DNA of 64,000 bases, taken from assembly GCA_019119995.1 (NCBI GenBank), contig DWVY01000019.1:1-64000 (forward strand). The letters run 5' to 3'. This document shows, one piece after another, positions 54,694 to 63,762 of this stretch. The position numbers were made by a program, and so were the translations under genes. The notes beneath the pieces are model-generated. The model worked only from the letters and a program-made list of their open reading frames with translations. It ran no database searches and was not told the DNA's origin. Within the stretch, counting starts at the first letter, position 1, and each line of letters begins with the position of its first letter. The DNA is from Candidatus Mediterraneibacter faecavium. GTDB taxonomy: Bacteria; Bacillota; Clostridia; Lachnospirales; Lachnospiraceae.

Positions 54694-55335
54694 ATGAGTT
54701 TAACAATCCCCATCGAGACTTCTGCGAGACATATCCACATCACACAGGAAGATTTTGAGACGCTGTTCGGAGAAGGCGCCAAACCTACATTTGCAAAAGA
54801 GCTCAGCCAGCCGGGGCAGTACGCCTGCAAAGAGCGTCTGACAGTCGCCGGGCCGAAAGGGCGCTTTGAGAAAGTCGTCATCCTTGGTCCCTGCCGCAAG
54901 GAAACCCAGGTAGAGATCTCTGTGACAGATGCGAGACGCCTGGGTATTAAAAGCGTGATCCGGCAGTCCGGCGATCTGGAGGGCACTCCCGGGTGTACGC
55001 TGGTCGGGCCAAAGGGGAAAGTCGAACTGGAAAAAGGCGTCATCGTAGCAAAGCGCCATATCCATATGACTCCTGTCGACGCGATCCGCGCTCATGTGAA
55101 GGACAATGATATCGTATTTGTTATCACGACAAGCTATGAACGCTCCCTGATCTTCTCCGACGTCGTTGTAAGGGTAAGTCCGTCTTACTCGCTTGCCATG
55201 CATGTAGATACAGACGAAGCGAATGCATTCGCCAACGAGGATAATCCCACAGGCGTGATACTGAAATTATTCAACGGGCATACCTACAGTCTCCAGTCCT
55301 GGGCTGATGAACTGCAGTCCGGTATCCACCGGTAA
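54694..55335 (+). CDS. pduL: Phosphate propanoyltransferase (PduL-like)
   Basis: About 214 residues from the ATG at 54694 (AAAGGAGTGAAAGGA upstream). PduL swaps acyl-CoA and acyl-phosphate. The two zinc-binding histidine motifs are ETSARHIHIT near the N-terminus and VAKRHIHMTP near residue 120. Internal LTVAGPKGRFEKVVILGP and CTLVGPKGKVELEKG show the duplicated barrel. There is no shell-targeting N-terminal extension, and no other pdu or microcompartment genes lie nearby, so it probably works as a free phosphotransacylase. Confidence 0.92.
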   Translation: MSLTIPIETSARHIHITQEDFETLFGEGAKPTFAKELSQPGQYACKERLTVAGPKGRFEKVVILGPCRKETQVEISVTDARRLGIKSVIRQSGDLEGTPGCTLVGPKGKVELEKGVIVAKRHIHMTPVDAIRAHVKDNDIVFVITTSYERSLIFSDVVVRVSPSYSLAMHVDTDEANAFANEDNPTGVILKLFNGHTYSLQSWADELQSGIHR

Positions 55336-55429
55336 GACAAAACCCCCGCGGCAGCCGCCAGAGGGACAGGTGGACACATCTGTCCGGCTCGTTGCTTCGC
55401 GGGAATAAATAAAACGGAGTATATGAATT

Positions 55430-56347
55430 ATGTTTATTCTTATTTTCGAGCAGCTTCTGAAGATGTTCTTCATCATGGTGCTCGCATTTGTATGTTTCAA
55501 GATCAGACTGGTAGATCAGAACGGCAATAAGACCGTTTCAAATCTCCTGCTCCTGGTCGTCAATCCGATCCTGATCATCACCGTCTACCAGACGGAATAT
55601 GATCCCGCGCTGGTCCGGGGGCTCCTGCTTGCTTTCGCGGCGGCTGCTGCCACCCATGTCCTCGGCATCCTGATCTCGACCTTACTGATCCGTCCCAAAG
55701 CCGGTGCCGACTACAGCATCGAAAGGTTCAACGCAATGTATTCCAACTGCGGATTCATCGGCATCCCCCTGATCGGAAGCGTGCTCGGCGATACCGGAGT
55801 ATTTTATCTCAGTGCATATATGGTCATGTTCAATCTCTTCTCATGGACCCACGGTGTTGTCCTGATGGAGAAGAAATTATCGATGAAGAGCCTCAAAGAC
55901 GGACTGATCTCGCCTATGTTCATCGCAACACTGACCGCAGTCCTTCTGTTCTTCCTGCGGTTGAAGATCCCGTCTGTACTGTTGGATTCCATGAACTATA
56001 TTGCAGACATGAACACGCCGCTCGCCATGATGGTGGCAGGCTTCTCCGTGGCTCAGGCTGATCTCGGAAAGATGTGCAGGAACTTAAGGCTTTATTATGC
56101 CTCTGCGGTCAAACTGATCATTTTCCCGCTTCTCACAATACCTCTGCTGATGCTGTTCCATCTGCCGTCAGAGGTGTCCATGACAGTCCTGATCGCTGCC
56201 GCCTGCCCGTCCGCTACGACCGGCACAATGATGGCGATCCGTTATAAACAGAATTATACCTATTCTTCAGAAATCTTTTCCATGACAACTATATTTGCCG
56301 TAGTAACAATGCCGCTGCTGGTCCTGATCGCAGAGCAAGTGTTATAA
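55430..56347 (+). CDS. AEC-family transporter (auxin efflux carrier-like)
   Basis: A 305-residue membrane carrier with about ten hydrophobic helices in two halves. Typical blocks are RFNAMYSNCGFIGIPLIGSV and AACPSATTGTMMAIRYKQNY. Bacterial members export or import small organic anions such as malate. It follows pduL in the same direction after 94 bases that contain a GGACAG/CTGTCC hairpin. It ends three bases before the end of the convergent ABC permease gene. Confidence 0.9.
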   Translation: MFILIFEQLLKMFFIMVLAFVCFKIRLVDQNGNKTVSNLLLLVVNPILIITVYQTEYDPALVRGLLLAFAAAAATHVLGILISTLLIRPKAGADYSIERFNAMYSNCGFIGIPLIGSVLGDTGVFYLSAYMVMFNLFSWTHGVVLMEKKLSMKSLKDGLISPMFIATLTAVLLFFLRLKIPSVLLDSMNYIADMNTPLAMMVAGFSVAQADLGKMCRNLRLYYASAVKLIIFPLLTIPLLMLFHLPSEVSMTVLIAAACPSATTGTMMAIRYKQNYTYSSEIFSMTTIFAVVTMPLLVLIAEQVL

Positions 56348-56350
56348 TAT

Positions 56351-59300
56351 TTATTCTACACTCTTCAGCGATTCTACCATATTGATCTTCTTCAGCTTGA
56401 AATACATCGCCCCGTTTACAAGCAGCGAGAACAGGATCGTCAGCAGGAACCCATAGACAAAGCTGCTCAGATCGATATTCCGCCCGAACATGACCGACTC
56501 GATCTCGACCGTCACTATAATGAAGCCGTGCAGGATCTTTCCGAGGATGATCCCGAAGATGGCTCCAAAGAATGTCAGGACGATGTTCTCCCTGTACACA
56601 TACATTGCCACTTCTCCATTATAGAATCCCAGTACTTTCAGTGTAGCAAGCTCTCTCTGGCGTTCCGTGATATTGATGTTGTTCAGATTGTAGAGTACCA
56701 CGAACGCCAGCATTCCCGCCGATATGATCAGTACGGCGATCACCGCATCCAGCGCTCCCAGCATATTGTCCACCTGTTCTTTCAGGTCGGTCGTATAGCT
56801 GACGCTCAATGCTCCCGGGAGAGCCAGCGCCTCTTCTCCGATGCGCTCGGCTTCCTCGGTTACCCGGTCGGCTGTTTTATAAAAGATCGAGTTGTAGTCC
56901 GGCTGTTCTCCGTATACCTCTTCATAGACCGTCGGGGTCATATACAGATAATGCCCCATGTAATTCTCACAGACAGCGCTGATCTCTACTTCAAGGTCTC
57001 CTCTGTCCTCATCCCGGATCGTAACCGTATCTCCGGGTTCCACGTCCAGCTCTGCCGCCATCTTTTCCGTAATGACTGCGCCCGAATCATCAAGTGTGTA
57101 ATATTCATTCGTTATACGGTCCTGAAGCACGACAAACTCTGAAAACTCTTCCACATCTTTCGGCACATCCAGATAGACGTCGTGCCACCCCGTTCCGTTG
57201 CCGACCGTGATCTGCGTGAGCAGTCCTTCCGTGGAGCCGGTCATCTCACTGTCTTTATCAAGTTCCGTGATGATATTGTCTTTCTCTTCTTCCGTAGCAT
57301 CATCGCTCAATATGATATTTCCATCGTAGAGCTGGATCTCTTCGTACTGGATGTCCACGATGGCAAATATAGAGTCTTTCAGTCCGAAGCCCACCAGCAT
57401 GAGCGCCATACATCCTCCGATACCGAAGATCGTCATGAACAGCCGCTTCTTATAACGGACAAGATTCCGGATGCTTGCCTTCCACGAGAAGTTCAGATGT
57501 TTCCAGATAAACGGGACGCGCTCCAACAGCACCCTCTGGCCCTGCTTCGGAGTCGGCGGACGCATCAGCTCCGCCGCCTGTTCTTTCAATTCCTTATAAC
57601 AGGACAGGATCGTCGCCAGAAGCGTGCTCGCCAGCGCCGCTGCCGCCGCTCCCAGGCCATACTGTATATTGTAAGGCAGGATGACTTCGTGCATATGCTG
57701 GTACATGATGCCGTATGCATTGATGATAATGTACGGGAATACTTTCTCGCCGAACAGGATCCCCAGCACACTGCCCGATACCGTAGCCAGCAGCGCATAC
57801 CCCAGATACTTCCCTGCAATGGAATGCCGCTCATAACCTAGCGCCTTGAGCGTACCGATCTGTGTCCTCTGCTCTTCCACCATCCGGGTCATGGTCGTCA
57901 GACTGATCAGAGCCGCCACAAGGAAGAAGATCGCCGGGAATACTTCCCCGATTGCCCGCATACGGTCTGCATTCTCGCCATATCCGGTATAATCCGGCAG
58001 GTTCGACCTGTCATATATGTACCACTCCGGCTTCTCGAGATCGTTGATCTCATCTTCCGCATCCGCCAGTTCTTCTTTAGCATCTGCGATCTTCTCTTCG
58101 CCGTCCGCGATCTCCTGTTCCGCCTCGGCTTCTCCCTCGTAATACTCATCCCAGCCGTCTGCGATCTCTGCCTCCGCATCTGCAAGCTGTGCTTCTGCAT
58201 CGGAGAGTTCCTGTTCGCCCGCCGCAATCTGATCCCATCCGCTGTTGATCTGTTCCTGTCCGGATTCCAGCTCTGCCTTTGCCGCATCGATCTGGGCCTG
58301 CGCCTGGGCGATCGCCGCCTCGCCGTTCTGTATCTCCTCGTACATTGCATTCAGCGTAGCCATCGTAACATCATCCGTGGCGCCGCTGGCTGCAAGGGCA
58401 TTATACTGTTCTTTCGCCGCATTGAGCTGGTCGATCTGCTCATTCAGCGCGTCAATATTGGCATTCAGCTCTTCCTGACCCTGATCCACCTGGGCCTGGC
58501 TGTCCTTTAGCTGCTGCCGGGATGATTCCAGCTGCTGTTTCGACGACTCGATCTCCTCTCTCCCGCTGTCCACTTCTGCCTGGGCGTCGATCAGCTGCTG
58601 CCGGGCGTCCGCAAGCTCCGCCTCTGCCTCTGCTTTGCCGTCCTCCAGCTCTTTCTCTGCGTCCGTTACCTGCTGCCGCGCGTCCTCGAGAGCTTCATTG
58701 GCTTCGTCTACGATCTCGTCATAACGGGCCTGCTCCCGCTCTTCTTTGATCTCTTCGATCTTATCCATCACTTCCTGGATACGGTCGTCATACTCATCCG
58801 TAAAAGCTGTCTTTTCCTCAGCTCCGTCCGCCTGTACATAGATCTCCGTATACACATCCAGCGAGAAGCTTTCCTCCGGAACTACGATAAACGCAGTCAC
58901 ACTTCCGTTGCCGATGGTCGTGCTCCCTCTCTGAAAGGAAATATAATTCGGACTGCTCACCGCGCCCGTGATCGTAAATGTATCTGTCTTCAGTGTATCC
59001 GTGACCTCATCGTCGCTGCCGCTTGAAAATGTGATCTCATCCCCGATCTCAAGGCTGCTCTCATTCAGGTAATCCACATCAACGGCGCACTCGTCTTCCG
59101 CCTCCGGCAGTCTCCCCTCCTCCAGCTGCACCTGATTCATAGACGGCAGGAGCGACATAACATGCACCGCGATCTGATTGTCCCCCTCCGAACTCAGCAC
59201 ATCGATGGAATACCCGCCTTCCACAGCCGAAACCCCGTCCACGTCTTCGATTACCTCCAGGTCATCGTCTGTGAGTCCCAGCGTACTGATCACCTGGATA

Positions 59301-59479
59301 TCCATCATATTCTTATTGTCAAAATAGGCGTCGCCGGAATAACGCATATCCGGCTCTGATGCCCGGATCCCGGAAAAGAAAGCACAGCCGATGGCAACGA
59401 TGAAAAAAATGGACATAAAGCGCCCGGTGCTGCGCCTTATCTCCATATAAAAGTCTTTTCTCAACGCTTTTTTCTTCAT
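56351..59479 (-). CDS. FtsX-like ABC transporter permease with coiled-coil extracellular domain
   Basis: A 1042-residue permease with two FtsX units. One helix near residues 20-35 is followed by a large outer domain. Residues about 235-500 are a long coiled coil rich in A, E, Q and D (EALEDARQQVTDAEKELEDG and ELNANIDALNEQIDQLNAAK are typical). Membrane segments lie near 530-650 and again at 930-1035. It pairs with the ATPase at 59491, 11 bases upstream. Such systems act in peptide resistance, lipoprotein or wall signalling; the substrate is unknown. Confidence 0.88.
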   Translation of the reverse strand: MKKKALRKDFYMEIRRSTGRFMSIFFIVAIGCAFFSGIRASEPDMRYSGDAYFDNKNMMDIQVISTLGLTDDDLEVIEDVDGVSAVEGGYSIDVLSSEGDNQIAVHVMSLLPSMNQVQLEEGRLPEAEDECAVDVDYLNESSLEIGDEITFSSGSDDEVTDTLKTDTFTITGAVSSPNYISFQRGSTTIGNGSVTAFIVVPEESFSLDVYTEIYVQADGAEEKTAFTDEYDDRIQEVMDKIEEIKEEREQARYDEIVDEANEALEDARQQVTDAEKELEDGKAEAEAELADARQQLIDAQAEVDSGREEIESSKQQLESSRQQLKDSQAQVDQGQEELNANIDALNEQIDQLNAAKEQYNALAASGATDDVTMATLNAMYEEIQNGEAAIAQAQAQIDAAKAELESGQEQINSGWDQIAAGEQELSDAEAQLADAEAEIADGWDEYYEGEAEAEQEIADGEEKIADAKEELADAEDEINDLEKPEWYIYDRSNLPDYTGYGENADRMRAIGEVFPAIFFLVAALISLTTMTRMVEEQRTQIGTLKALGYERHSIAGKYLGYALLATVSGSVLGILFGEKVFPYIIINAYGIMYQHMHEVILPYNIQYGLGAAAAALASTLLATILSCYKELKEQAAELMRPPTPKQGQRVLLERVPFIWKHLNFSWKASIRNLVRYKKRLFMTIFGIGGCMALMLVGFGLKDSIFAIVDIQYEEIQLYDGNIILSDDATEEEKDNIITELDKDSEMTGSTEGLLTQITVGNGTGWHDVYLDVPKDVEEFSEFVVLQDRITNEYYTLDDSGAVITEKMAAELDVEPGDTVTIRDEDRGDLEVEISAVCENYMGHYLYMTPTVYEEVYGEQPDYNSIFYKTADRVTEEAERIGEEALALPGALSVSYTTDLKEQVDNMLGALDAVIAVLIISAGMLAFVVLYNLNNINITERQRELATLKVLGFYNGEVAMYVYRENIVLTFFGAIFGIILGKILHGFIIVTVEIESVMFGRNIDLSSFVYGFLLTILFSLLVNGAMYFKLKKINMVESLKSVE

Positions 59480-59490
59480 CTGCCGTTACC

Positions 59491-60195
59491 CTACCATTCT
59501 ATATCATCAATAGACATCGGATGCTCATTGAGCTCCATCTGCGAGACCTGTCCGTTCTTGATATGTATCAGGCGGTCCGCCATGGGAGCGATCGCCTGGT
59601 TATGCGTGATCACGATCACGGTCATTCCCCGCTCCCGGCACATATTCTGCAGGAGTTTGAGAATGGATTTTCCCGTATTGTAATCAAGAGCGCCTGTCGG
59701 CTCATCACAGAGGAGCAGTTTCGGATTTTTCGCCAGCGCTCTTGCGATCGATACTCTCTGCTGCTCGCCGCCGGACAGTTGGGCCGGGAAGTTATTGAGC
59801 CTGTCGCCCAGACCGACCTCCTCCATCACTTTTCTGGCGTCCAGCGGATCCTTACAGATCTGAAGCGCCAGCTCCACATTCTCAAGCGCTGTCAGATTCG
59901 GCACCAGATTGTAAAACTGAAAGACAAATCCGATGTCCTCCCGCCTGTATTCGGTCAGCCTTCTCGAGTTATAGGCCGTGATCTCCTCTCCGTCCACGAG
60001 AAGCGTTCCGCTTGTGGCAGTATCCATCCCGCCGAGGATATTGAGCACAGTCGTCTTGCCCGCGCCGCTGGGGCCCACGATAACGACAAATTCGCCTTTA
60101 TCAATGGAAAAACTGATATTGTCTGCGGCCCGGATCTCGATCTCTCCCATCTTATAAATCTTTGTGATATCCTGCAATTTAACAAAATCCTTCAT
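59491..60195 (-). CDS. ABC transporter ATP-binding protein (MacB/LolD type)
   Basis: A 234-residue ATPase with Walker [10 protein letters not shown], signature [15 protein letters not shown] and Walker [13 protein letters not shown]. The ENVELALQI helix is typical of FtsX partners. It heads a two-gene operon with the permease at 56351. Confidence 0.93.
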   Translation of the reverse strand: MKDFVKLQDITKIYKMGEIEIRAADNISFSIDKGEFVVIVGPSGAGKTTVLNILGGMDTATSGTLLVDGEEITAYNSRRLTEYRREDIGFVFQFYNLVPNLTALENVELALQICKDPLDARKVMEEVGLGDRLNNFPAQLSGGEQQRVSIARALAKNPKLLLCDEPTGALDYNTGKSILKLLQNMCRERGMTVIVITHNQAIAPMADRLIHIKNGQVSQMELNEHPMSIDDIEW

Positions 60196-60235
60196 ACATC
60201 CTGCTCCTGTACCGTTTCCGCTCTTAGATGATCAA

Positions 60236-60287
60236 AGCGGATACTTTTGATGTATCCGCTCTGTTAAATTCTCTATATTTAATTATA
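60236..60287 (-). promoter_or_regulatory. Promoter and hairpin before the FtsX-type ABC operon
   Basis: A minus-strand TATAAT lies at 60282-60287. Downstream of it GCGGATAC (60236-60243) is matched by GTATCCGC (60251-60258). The stem is at the start of the transcript or is an operator. Confidence 0.45.
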
Positions 60288-60337
60288 ACATGGAACTCTC
60301 ATAAAGTTGAGAATTTTCCATTAATTTCAGATTATTT

Positions 60338-61588
60338 TCATACTTTTTTATGTTCTGCATTCAGTTTTGCAGAAAACCGGAACAGTACAAGTCCGATCAG
60401 GAACATTACCGACAGCGCGCTCACGCCGATATTGATGCTTCCCGTCACCTGGCTTAAGACAGATACCAGAGCCGTACCGATGACAGAAGCTCCTTTTCCG
60501 CATATATCATAGATCCCGAAGAACTCTCCTGACTTCTCCGCCGGAATGATCTTGGCGAAATAAGATCTGGACAGTGCCTGTATCGTCCCCTGGAACATAC
60601 CTACCATTACTGCCAGCAGCCAGAAATCAAACTGTGTATCCAGCCAGTACGCATATACGGCAATGCAGAAATACGCCGCGATGCAGATGGATATGATCGT
60701 CTCCGGCTTTACTTTCTTCACAAGTCTGCTGAAGATAAGCACACACGGGAACGCTACGATCTGTGTCACCAGCAGCGCCAGAAGAAGTCCTGTGCTGTCC
60801 AGTCCCAGCGCCTGACCGTAGGCGGTCGCCATATCGATCACCGTGTAGACGCCGTCGATATAGAAGAAAAACGCCAGCAGGAACACAAAGATATGCTTCT
60901 GCTTTGTCAGTTCGATAAATGTCCTTCCCAGACGTCTGAAGCTGTCTCTCACGACATGACCGCCCGCCTCAGAGAAATACTTCTGCCGGTAGGAACGCAG
61001 AAGCGGTAAGGACGAACACAGCCACCAGACTGCCGTAATGATAAATGCAAGGATCATAGAAGCCTGTGTACTAAGCCCTATATTGCCGCCGCCCAGTACG
61101 ATCACCAGGCTGATCACAAACGGGATGCAGCTACCGATGTAGCCCCACGCATATCCATGGGAGGACACGGAATCCATGCGTTCCGGTTCAGTCACATCCG
61201 TCAGCATAGAGTCGTAGAAAACAAGGCTGGCGGAATATCCGGTCTTTGCAAGGACAAAGATCACCAGGAACCAGAGCCACGAGGACAAAAATCCCAGTAC
61301 AACGCACCCGAGGACTCCCACGCCCATTGCGGCTGAAAAAATGATCTTTTTAAAGTTCTTCGTATCAGCGATCGCTCCAAGAGTCGGACCCAGGATCGCC
61401 ACGATCAGCGTACAGATGGATGTGGCATAGCCCCAGTACGCAAGATAATCTACATCCGATATCCCGGCGTTCTCTGCGAGCGCATTAAAATAAATCGGGA
61501 AAATCGTGGATACCATCAGGGTAAACGCAGAGTTCCCCACATCGTAGAGCACCCACTTCTTTTCCAGTGAAGTCAGTTTAAATTTCAT
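60338..61588 (-). CDS. MFS transporter, UMF1/Atg22-like
   Basis: A 416-residue major-facilitator protein with about twelve membrane helices. The N-terminus has YDVGNSAFTLMVSTIFPIYF, typical of the UMF1 group, and the SHGYAWGYIGSCIPFVISLV region follows the loop between helices 4 and 5. The substrate is not known; amino acids or sugars are proposed for the group. Confidence 0.87.
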   Translation of the reverse strand: MKFKLTSLEKKWVLYDVGNSAFTLMVSTIFPIYFNALAENAGISDVDYLAYWGYATSICTLIVAILGPTLGAIADTKNFKKIIFSAAMGVGVLGCVVLGFLSSWLWFLVIFVLAKTGYSASLVFYDSMLTDVTEPERMDSVSSHGYAWGYIGSCIPFVISLVIVLGGGNIGLSTQASMILAFIITAVWWLCSSLPLLRSYRQKYFSEAGGHVVRDSFRRLGRTFIELTKQKHIFVFLLAFFFYIDGVYTVIDMATAYGQALGLDSTGLLLALLVTQIVAFPCVLIFSRLVKKVKPETIISICIAAYFCIAVYAYWLDTQFDFWLLAVMVGMFQGTIQALSRSYFAKIIPAEKSGEFFGIYDICGKGASVIGTALVSVLSQVTGSINIGVSALSVMFLIGLVLFRFSAKLNAEHKKV

Positions 61589-61681
61589 GTCTCTCTTTCC
61601 TTTCTGATTTTTCAGGATAAGCTCCTGTGCCCGGTCCGTCCGCCTGACGCCATTATTTGCATTATCTGCGGACCTGCGCTT

Positions 61682-62503
61682 TTACAGCCGCAGCTCTTCC
61701 CACTTATCCCCTGCGCCGAATGTACGGTGGAAACGTTCCGGAAGCTCCGCCCCGTCAAACAGAGCTTTCTGGTACTGGATGATCAGTCCCGCCGCCAGCG
61801 GCACCGCTCCTGCATACAGACGTTTCAGCAGCTGGCAGTATTCCTTACATGCCGGATTCGGCTCAAGGCTCATGACCATCCCGTGTTTGTCCTCATAATG
61901 CCCCGCCAGCTTCATGCCGCCGAAGATCAGGTTCCTCTTTATTTTTCCCGGCGCAAGCAGCGCTTTGTGGCAGAAGATCATAGAGCGCATGGACTTCTCG
62001 ATCAGCTCCGGCGTCATATCGGCAAAGAATGGGGCGATCACAGAAGCATTTTTCCTGTCCGGATGGATATGTCCGGTGGCCAGATAGCGCACCGGATTGA
62101 TATAATCCTCTTTCAGCAGCAGACGGTCAAACTCCATCTCGATCTCCGAGTGGCTGATCCCGCTTGTCTGTATCATTTTCTCAACATAAGGATGACACTC
62201 GCTGTCCAGTGCGAAATGACAGATGAAACCGTAGATATACGCTCTCGCAGCTGCCGGATCCTCTGCTTTTTTGATCACTTCGATGGCATTATTGAAAAAC
62301 TCATCCGCCATCTTGTCGTGCAGTTCGTACCCCTGCGTGTTGACCGGGTTCTTCATGAGCGCTTTATAATAAAAAAGAAGGTCAGGCCCGTGAACGCCGA
62401 TGTCGAACAGCTCCCTGTTGTTCTCAATGGAACTCTGGAGCGGACGCGGCAGCGCACTGATAACTTCTTTTCCAAATTTATAGTGTGCGTATGTTGTAGG
62501 CAT
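61682..62503 (-). CDS. Zinc-dependent phospholipase C-family protein
   Basis: About 273 residues from the ATG at 62503 (MPTTYAHYKFG), with AAAGGGGAA upstream; a frame start at 62551 is less supported. The family's metal ligands are visible: MPTTYAHYKFG at the start, GVHGPDLLFYY, ICHFALDSECHPYVE. It has no signal peptide, so it probably acts inside the cell, unlike clostridial alpha-toxin. Confidence 0.8.
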   Translation of the reverse strand: MPTTYAHYKFGKEVISALPRPLQSSIENNRELFDIGVHGPDLLFYYKALMKNPVNTQGYELHDKMADEFFNNAIEVIKKAEDPAAARAYIYGFICHFALDSECHPYVEKMIQTSGISHSEIEMEFDRLLLKEDYINPVRYLATGHIHPDRKNASVIAPFFADMTPELIEKSMRSMIFCHKALLAPGKIKRNLIFGGMKLAGHYEDKHGMVMSLEPNPACKEYCQLLKRLYAGAVPLAAGLIIQYQKALFDGAELPERFHRTFGAGDKWEELRL

Positions 62504-62615
62504 AGATATTCCCCTTTTCTGTTGTATTTTCTCCACGCTTTCCATTATCACATATCCTATGTAAAAAATCCAGTTTTCTGTATCTATAGAATGTTAAATT
62601 TTTTGTAAAGCAATC

Positions 62616-62644
62616 TTGACTTTTCCATGCGCCGGTCCTATATT
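62616..62644 (+). promoter_or_regulatory. Promoter of ssrA
   Basis: TTGACT (62616-62621) and TATATT (62639-62644) are 17 bases apart on the plus strand, about 67 bases before the mature tmRNA. A GTGTG/CACAC hairpin with TTTTT (62652-62674) lies in the leader. Confidence 0.65.
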
Positions 62645-62710
62645 ATATATTGTGTGGTCGTTAGCACACTTTTTATCCGGGCAGATTACTCTGCTCATAG
62701 TTTATGACCA

Positions 62711-63052
62711 GGGGTTGTACTGGTTTCGACAGGGATCTTGAAGATGGAGAAGCTATCCGCAGGCTGATGCGTCAAATCGCAAACTTAAAATTAAACGGTA
62801 ACGATAATTACGAATTAGCTGCAGCCTAAATGCTGCATACCGCTCCTGATGCACTCACACGTCGGGAATCCGGTATCAAACATGTGAGAAACGATGCCGG
62901 CAAAGCTTTGAGCCGTCAGGCGTAATATGAAGCTACTGAACCTGTAAGGATGTTCGTTTCCGTACAGCAGAGGGAATGAAAAAGAACGGACTATGATAGT
63001 AGAAGTACATGGGATGGGTTTTTGGACGCGGGTTCGATTCCCGCCAGCTCCA
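62711..63052 (+). ncRNA. ssrA: tmRNA (transfer-messenger RNA)
   Basis: The tRNA-like ends pair (GGGGTTG with CAGCTCC) and the T-arm GGTTCGATTCC is present; the CCA is not encoded. The tag frame starts with GCA at 62779-62781 and ends with TAA at 62827-62829. It encodes ANLKLNGNDNYELAAA, 16 residues, with the usual C-terminal ELAAA degradation signal. tmRNA with SmpB rescues stalled ribosomes. Confidence 0.95.
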
Positions 63053-63053
63053 T

Positions 63054-63096
63054 TCGCGGTTTCTGAGCCGGAAGACTGACGCCGCGATGCTTTTTA
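63054..63096 (+). terminator. Terminator after ssrA
   Basis: TCGCGG pairs with CCGCGA at about 63054-63087, followed by TGCTTTTT. Confidence 0.65.
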
Positions 63097-63103
63097 CAAA
63101 TAT

Positions 63104-63176
63104 GGAAACATAGCTCAGCTGGGAGAGCGCTCGCCTGACTAGCGGGAGGTCATGGGTTCGAGCCCCGTTGTTTCCA
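63104..63176 (+). tRNA. tRNA-Val (anticodon GAC)
   Basis: The cloverleaf is complete: acceptor GGAAACA/TGTTTCC, D-arm GCTC/GAGC, anticodon stem CTCGC/GCGGG with loop CTGACTA, T-arm ATGGG/CCCGT. Anticodon GAC reads GUC and GUU. Position 37 is U instead of the usual A. No CCA is encoded. A GGGAAGCCG/CGGCTTCCC hairpin separates it from the next tRNA. Confidence 0.9.
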
Positions 63177-63218
63177 TGAGGGAAGCCGAAAGACCGGCTT
63201 CCCTGAATAATGATAAAT

Positions 63219-63291
63219 GGGGTATTAGCGCAGTTGGGAGCGCGCAACATTCGCATTGTTGAGGCCACGGGTTCGAATCCCGTATACTCCA
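63219..63291 (+). tRNA. tRNA-Ala (anticodon CGC)
   Basis: The cloverleaf is complete: acceptor GGGGTAT/ATACTCC with the alanine identity pair G3-U70, D-arm GCGC/GCGC, anticodon stem CAACA/TGTTG with loop TTCGCAT, T-arm ACGGG/CCCGT. Anticodon CGC reads only GCG. No CCA is encoded. A T-run follows (ATTTTTTTAT). Confidence 0.92.
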
Positions 63292-63302
63292 TTTTTTTAT
63301 TT

Positions 63303-63701
63303 TTATCTGCTGATGTTCAGCTTATTCACCAAAGCTTCCTGAAGCACCTGTGAAAAATTCACTCCCATCGCGGTTGCTTCTTCATTCAGCCATTCCGGAA
63401 TACTGAGAGTCTTTTTTACTGCCCTGGAATTATGTTTCTTCTGATACTCCAACATATCAAACTCTACAATTACCAACATTCCATCTTCCGGAGTCAGTTT
63501 ATCAATCTCTGTGGGAACAGGAATCGCCTCTTTTTCCTCTTTTCTGCTTACCAAAGCAAGTCCTAATGCCTCCACTGCCATCTCGTAAGCCTGTGACATA
63601 TCGTCTCCCTCTGTAAAGCATTCCGGGAAATCTGGAAACGATACCCAAAACCCGCCTTCTTCTGCCTTGTGAAATAATGCAGGATAAAATAATTTATTCA
63701 T
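63303..63701 (-). CDS. HicB-family antitoxin-like protein, no HicA partner seen
   Basis: About 132 residues from the ATG at 63701 (MNKLFYPALF), with GGAGGTG upstream. The HicB domain has the YPALFHKAEEGGFWVSFPDF start, CFTEGDDMSQAYEMAVEALG in the middle and a C-terminal ribbon-helix-helix-like VKKTLSIPEWLNEEATAMGV. HicB normally neutralises a small HicA RNase encoded next to it. The 51 bases upstream (63711-63761) are too short for one, and tRNAs lie downstream. Confidence 0.82.
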   Translation of the reverse strand: MNKLFYPALFHKAEEGGFWVSFPDFPECFTEGDDMSQAYEMAVEALGLALVSRKEEKEAIPVPTEIDKLTPEDGMLVIVEFDMLEYQKKHNSRAVKKTLSIPEWLNEEATAMGVNFSQVLQEALVNKLNISR

Positions 63702-63762
63702 ACGCGACACCTCCGTATCATGCCCGTATTATATCACGTATTCTTACGTATTCCAATCTGTT

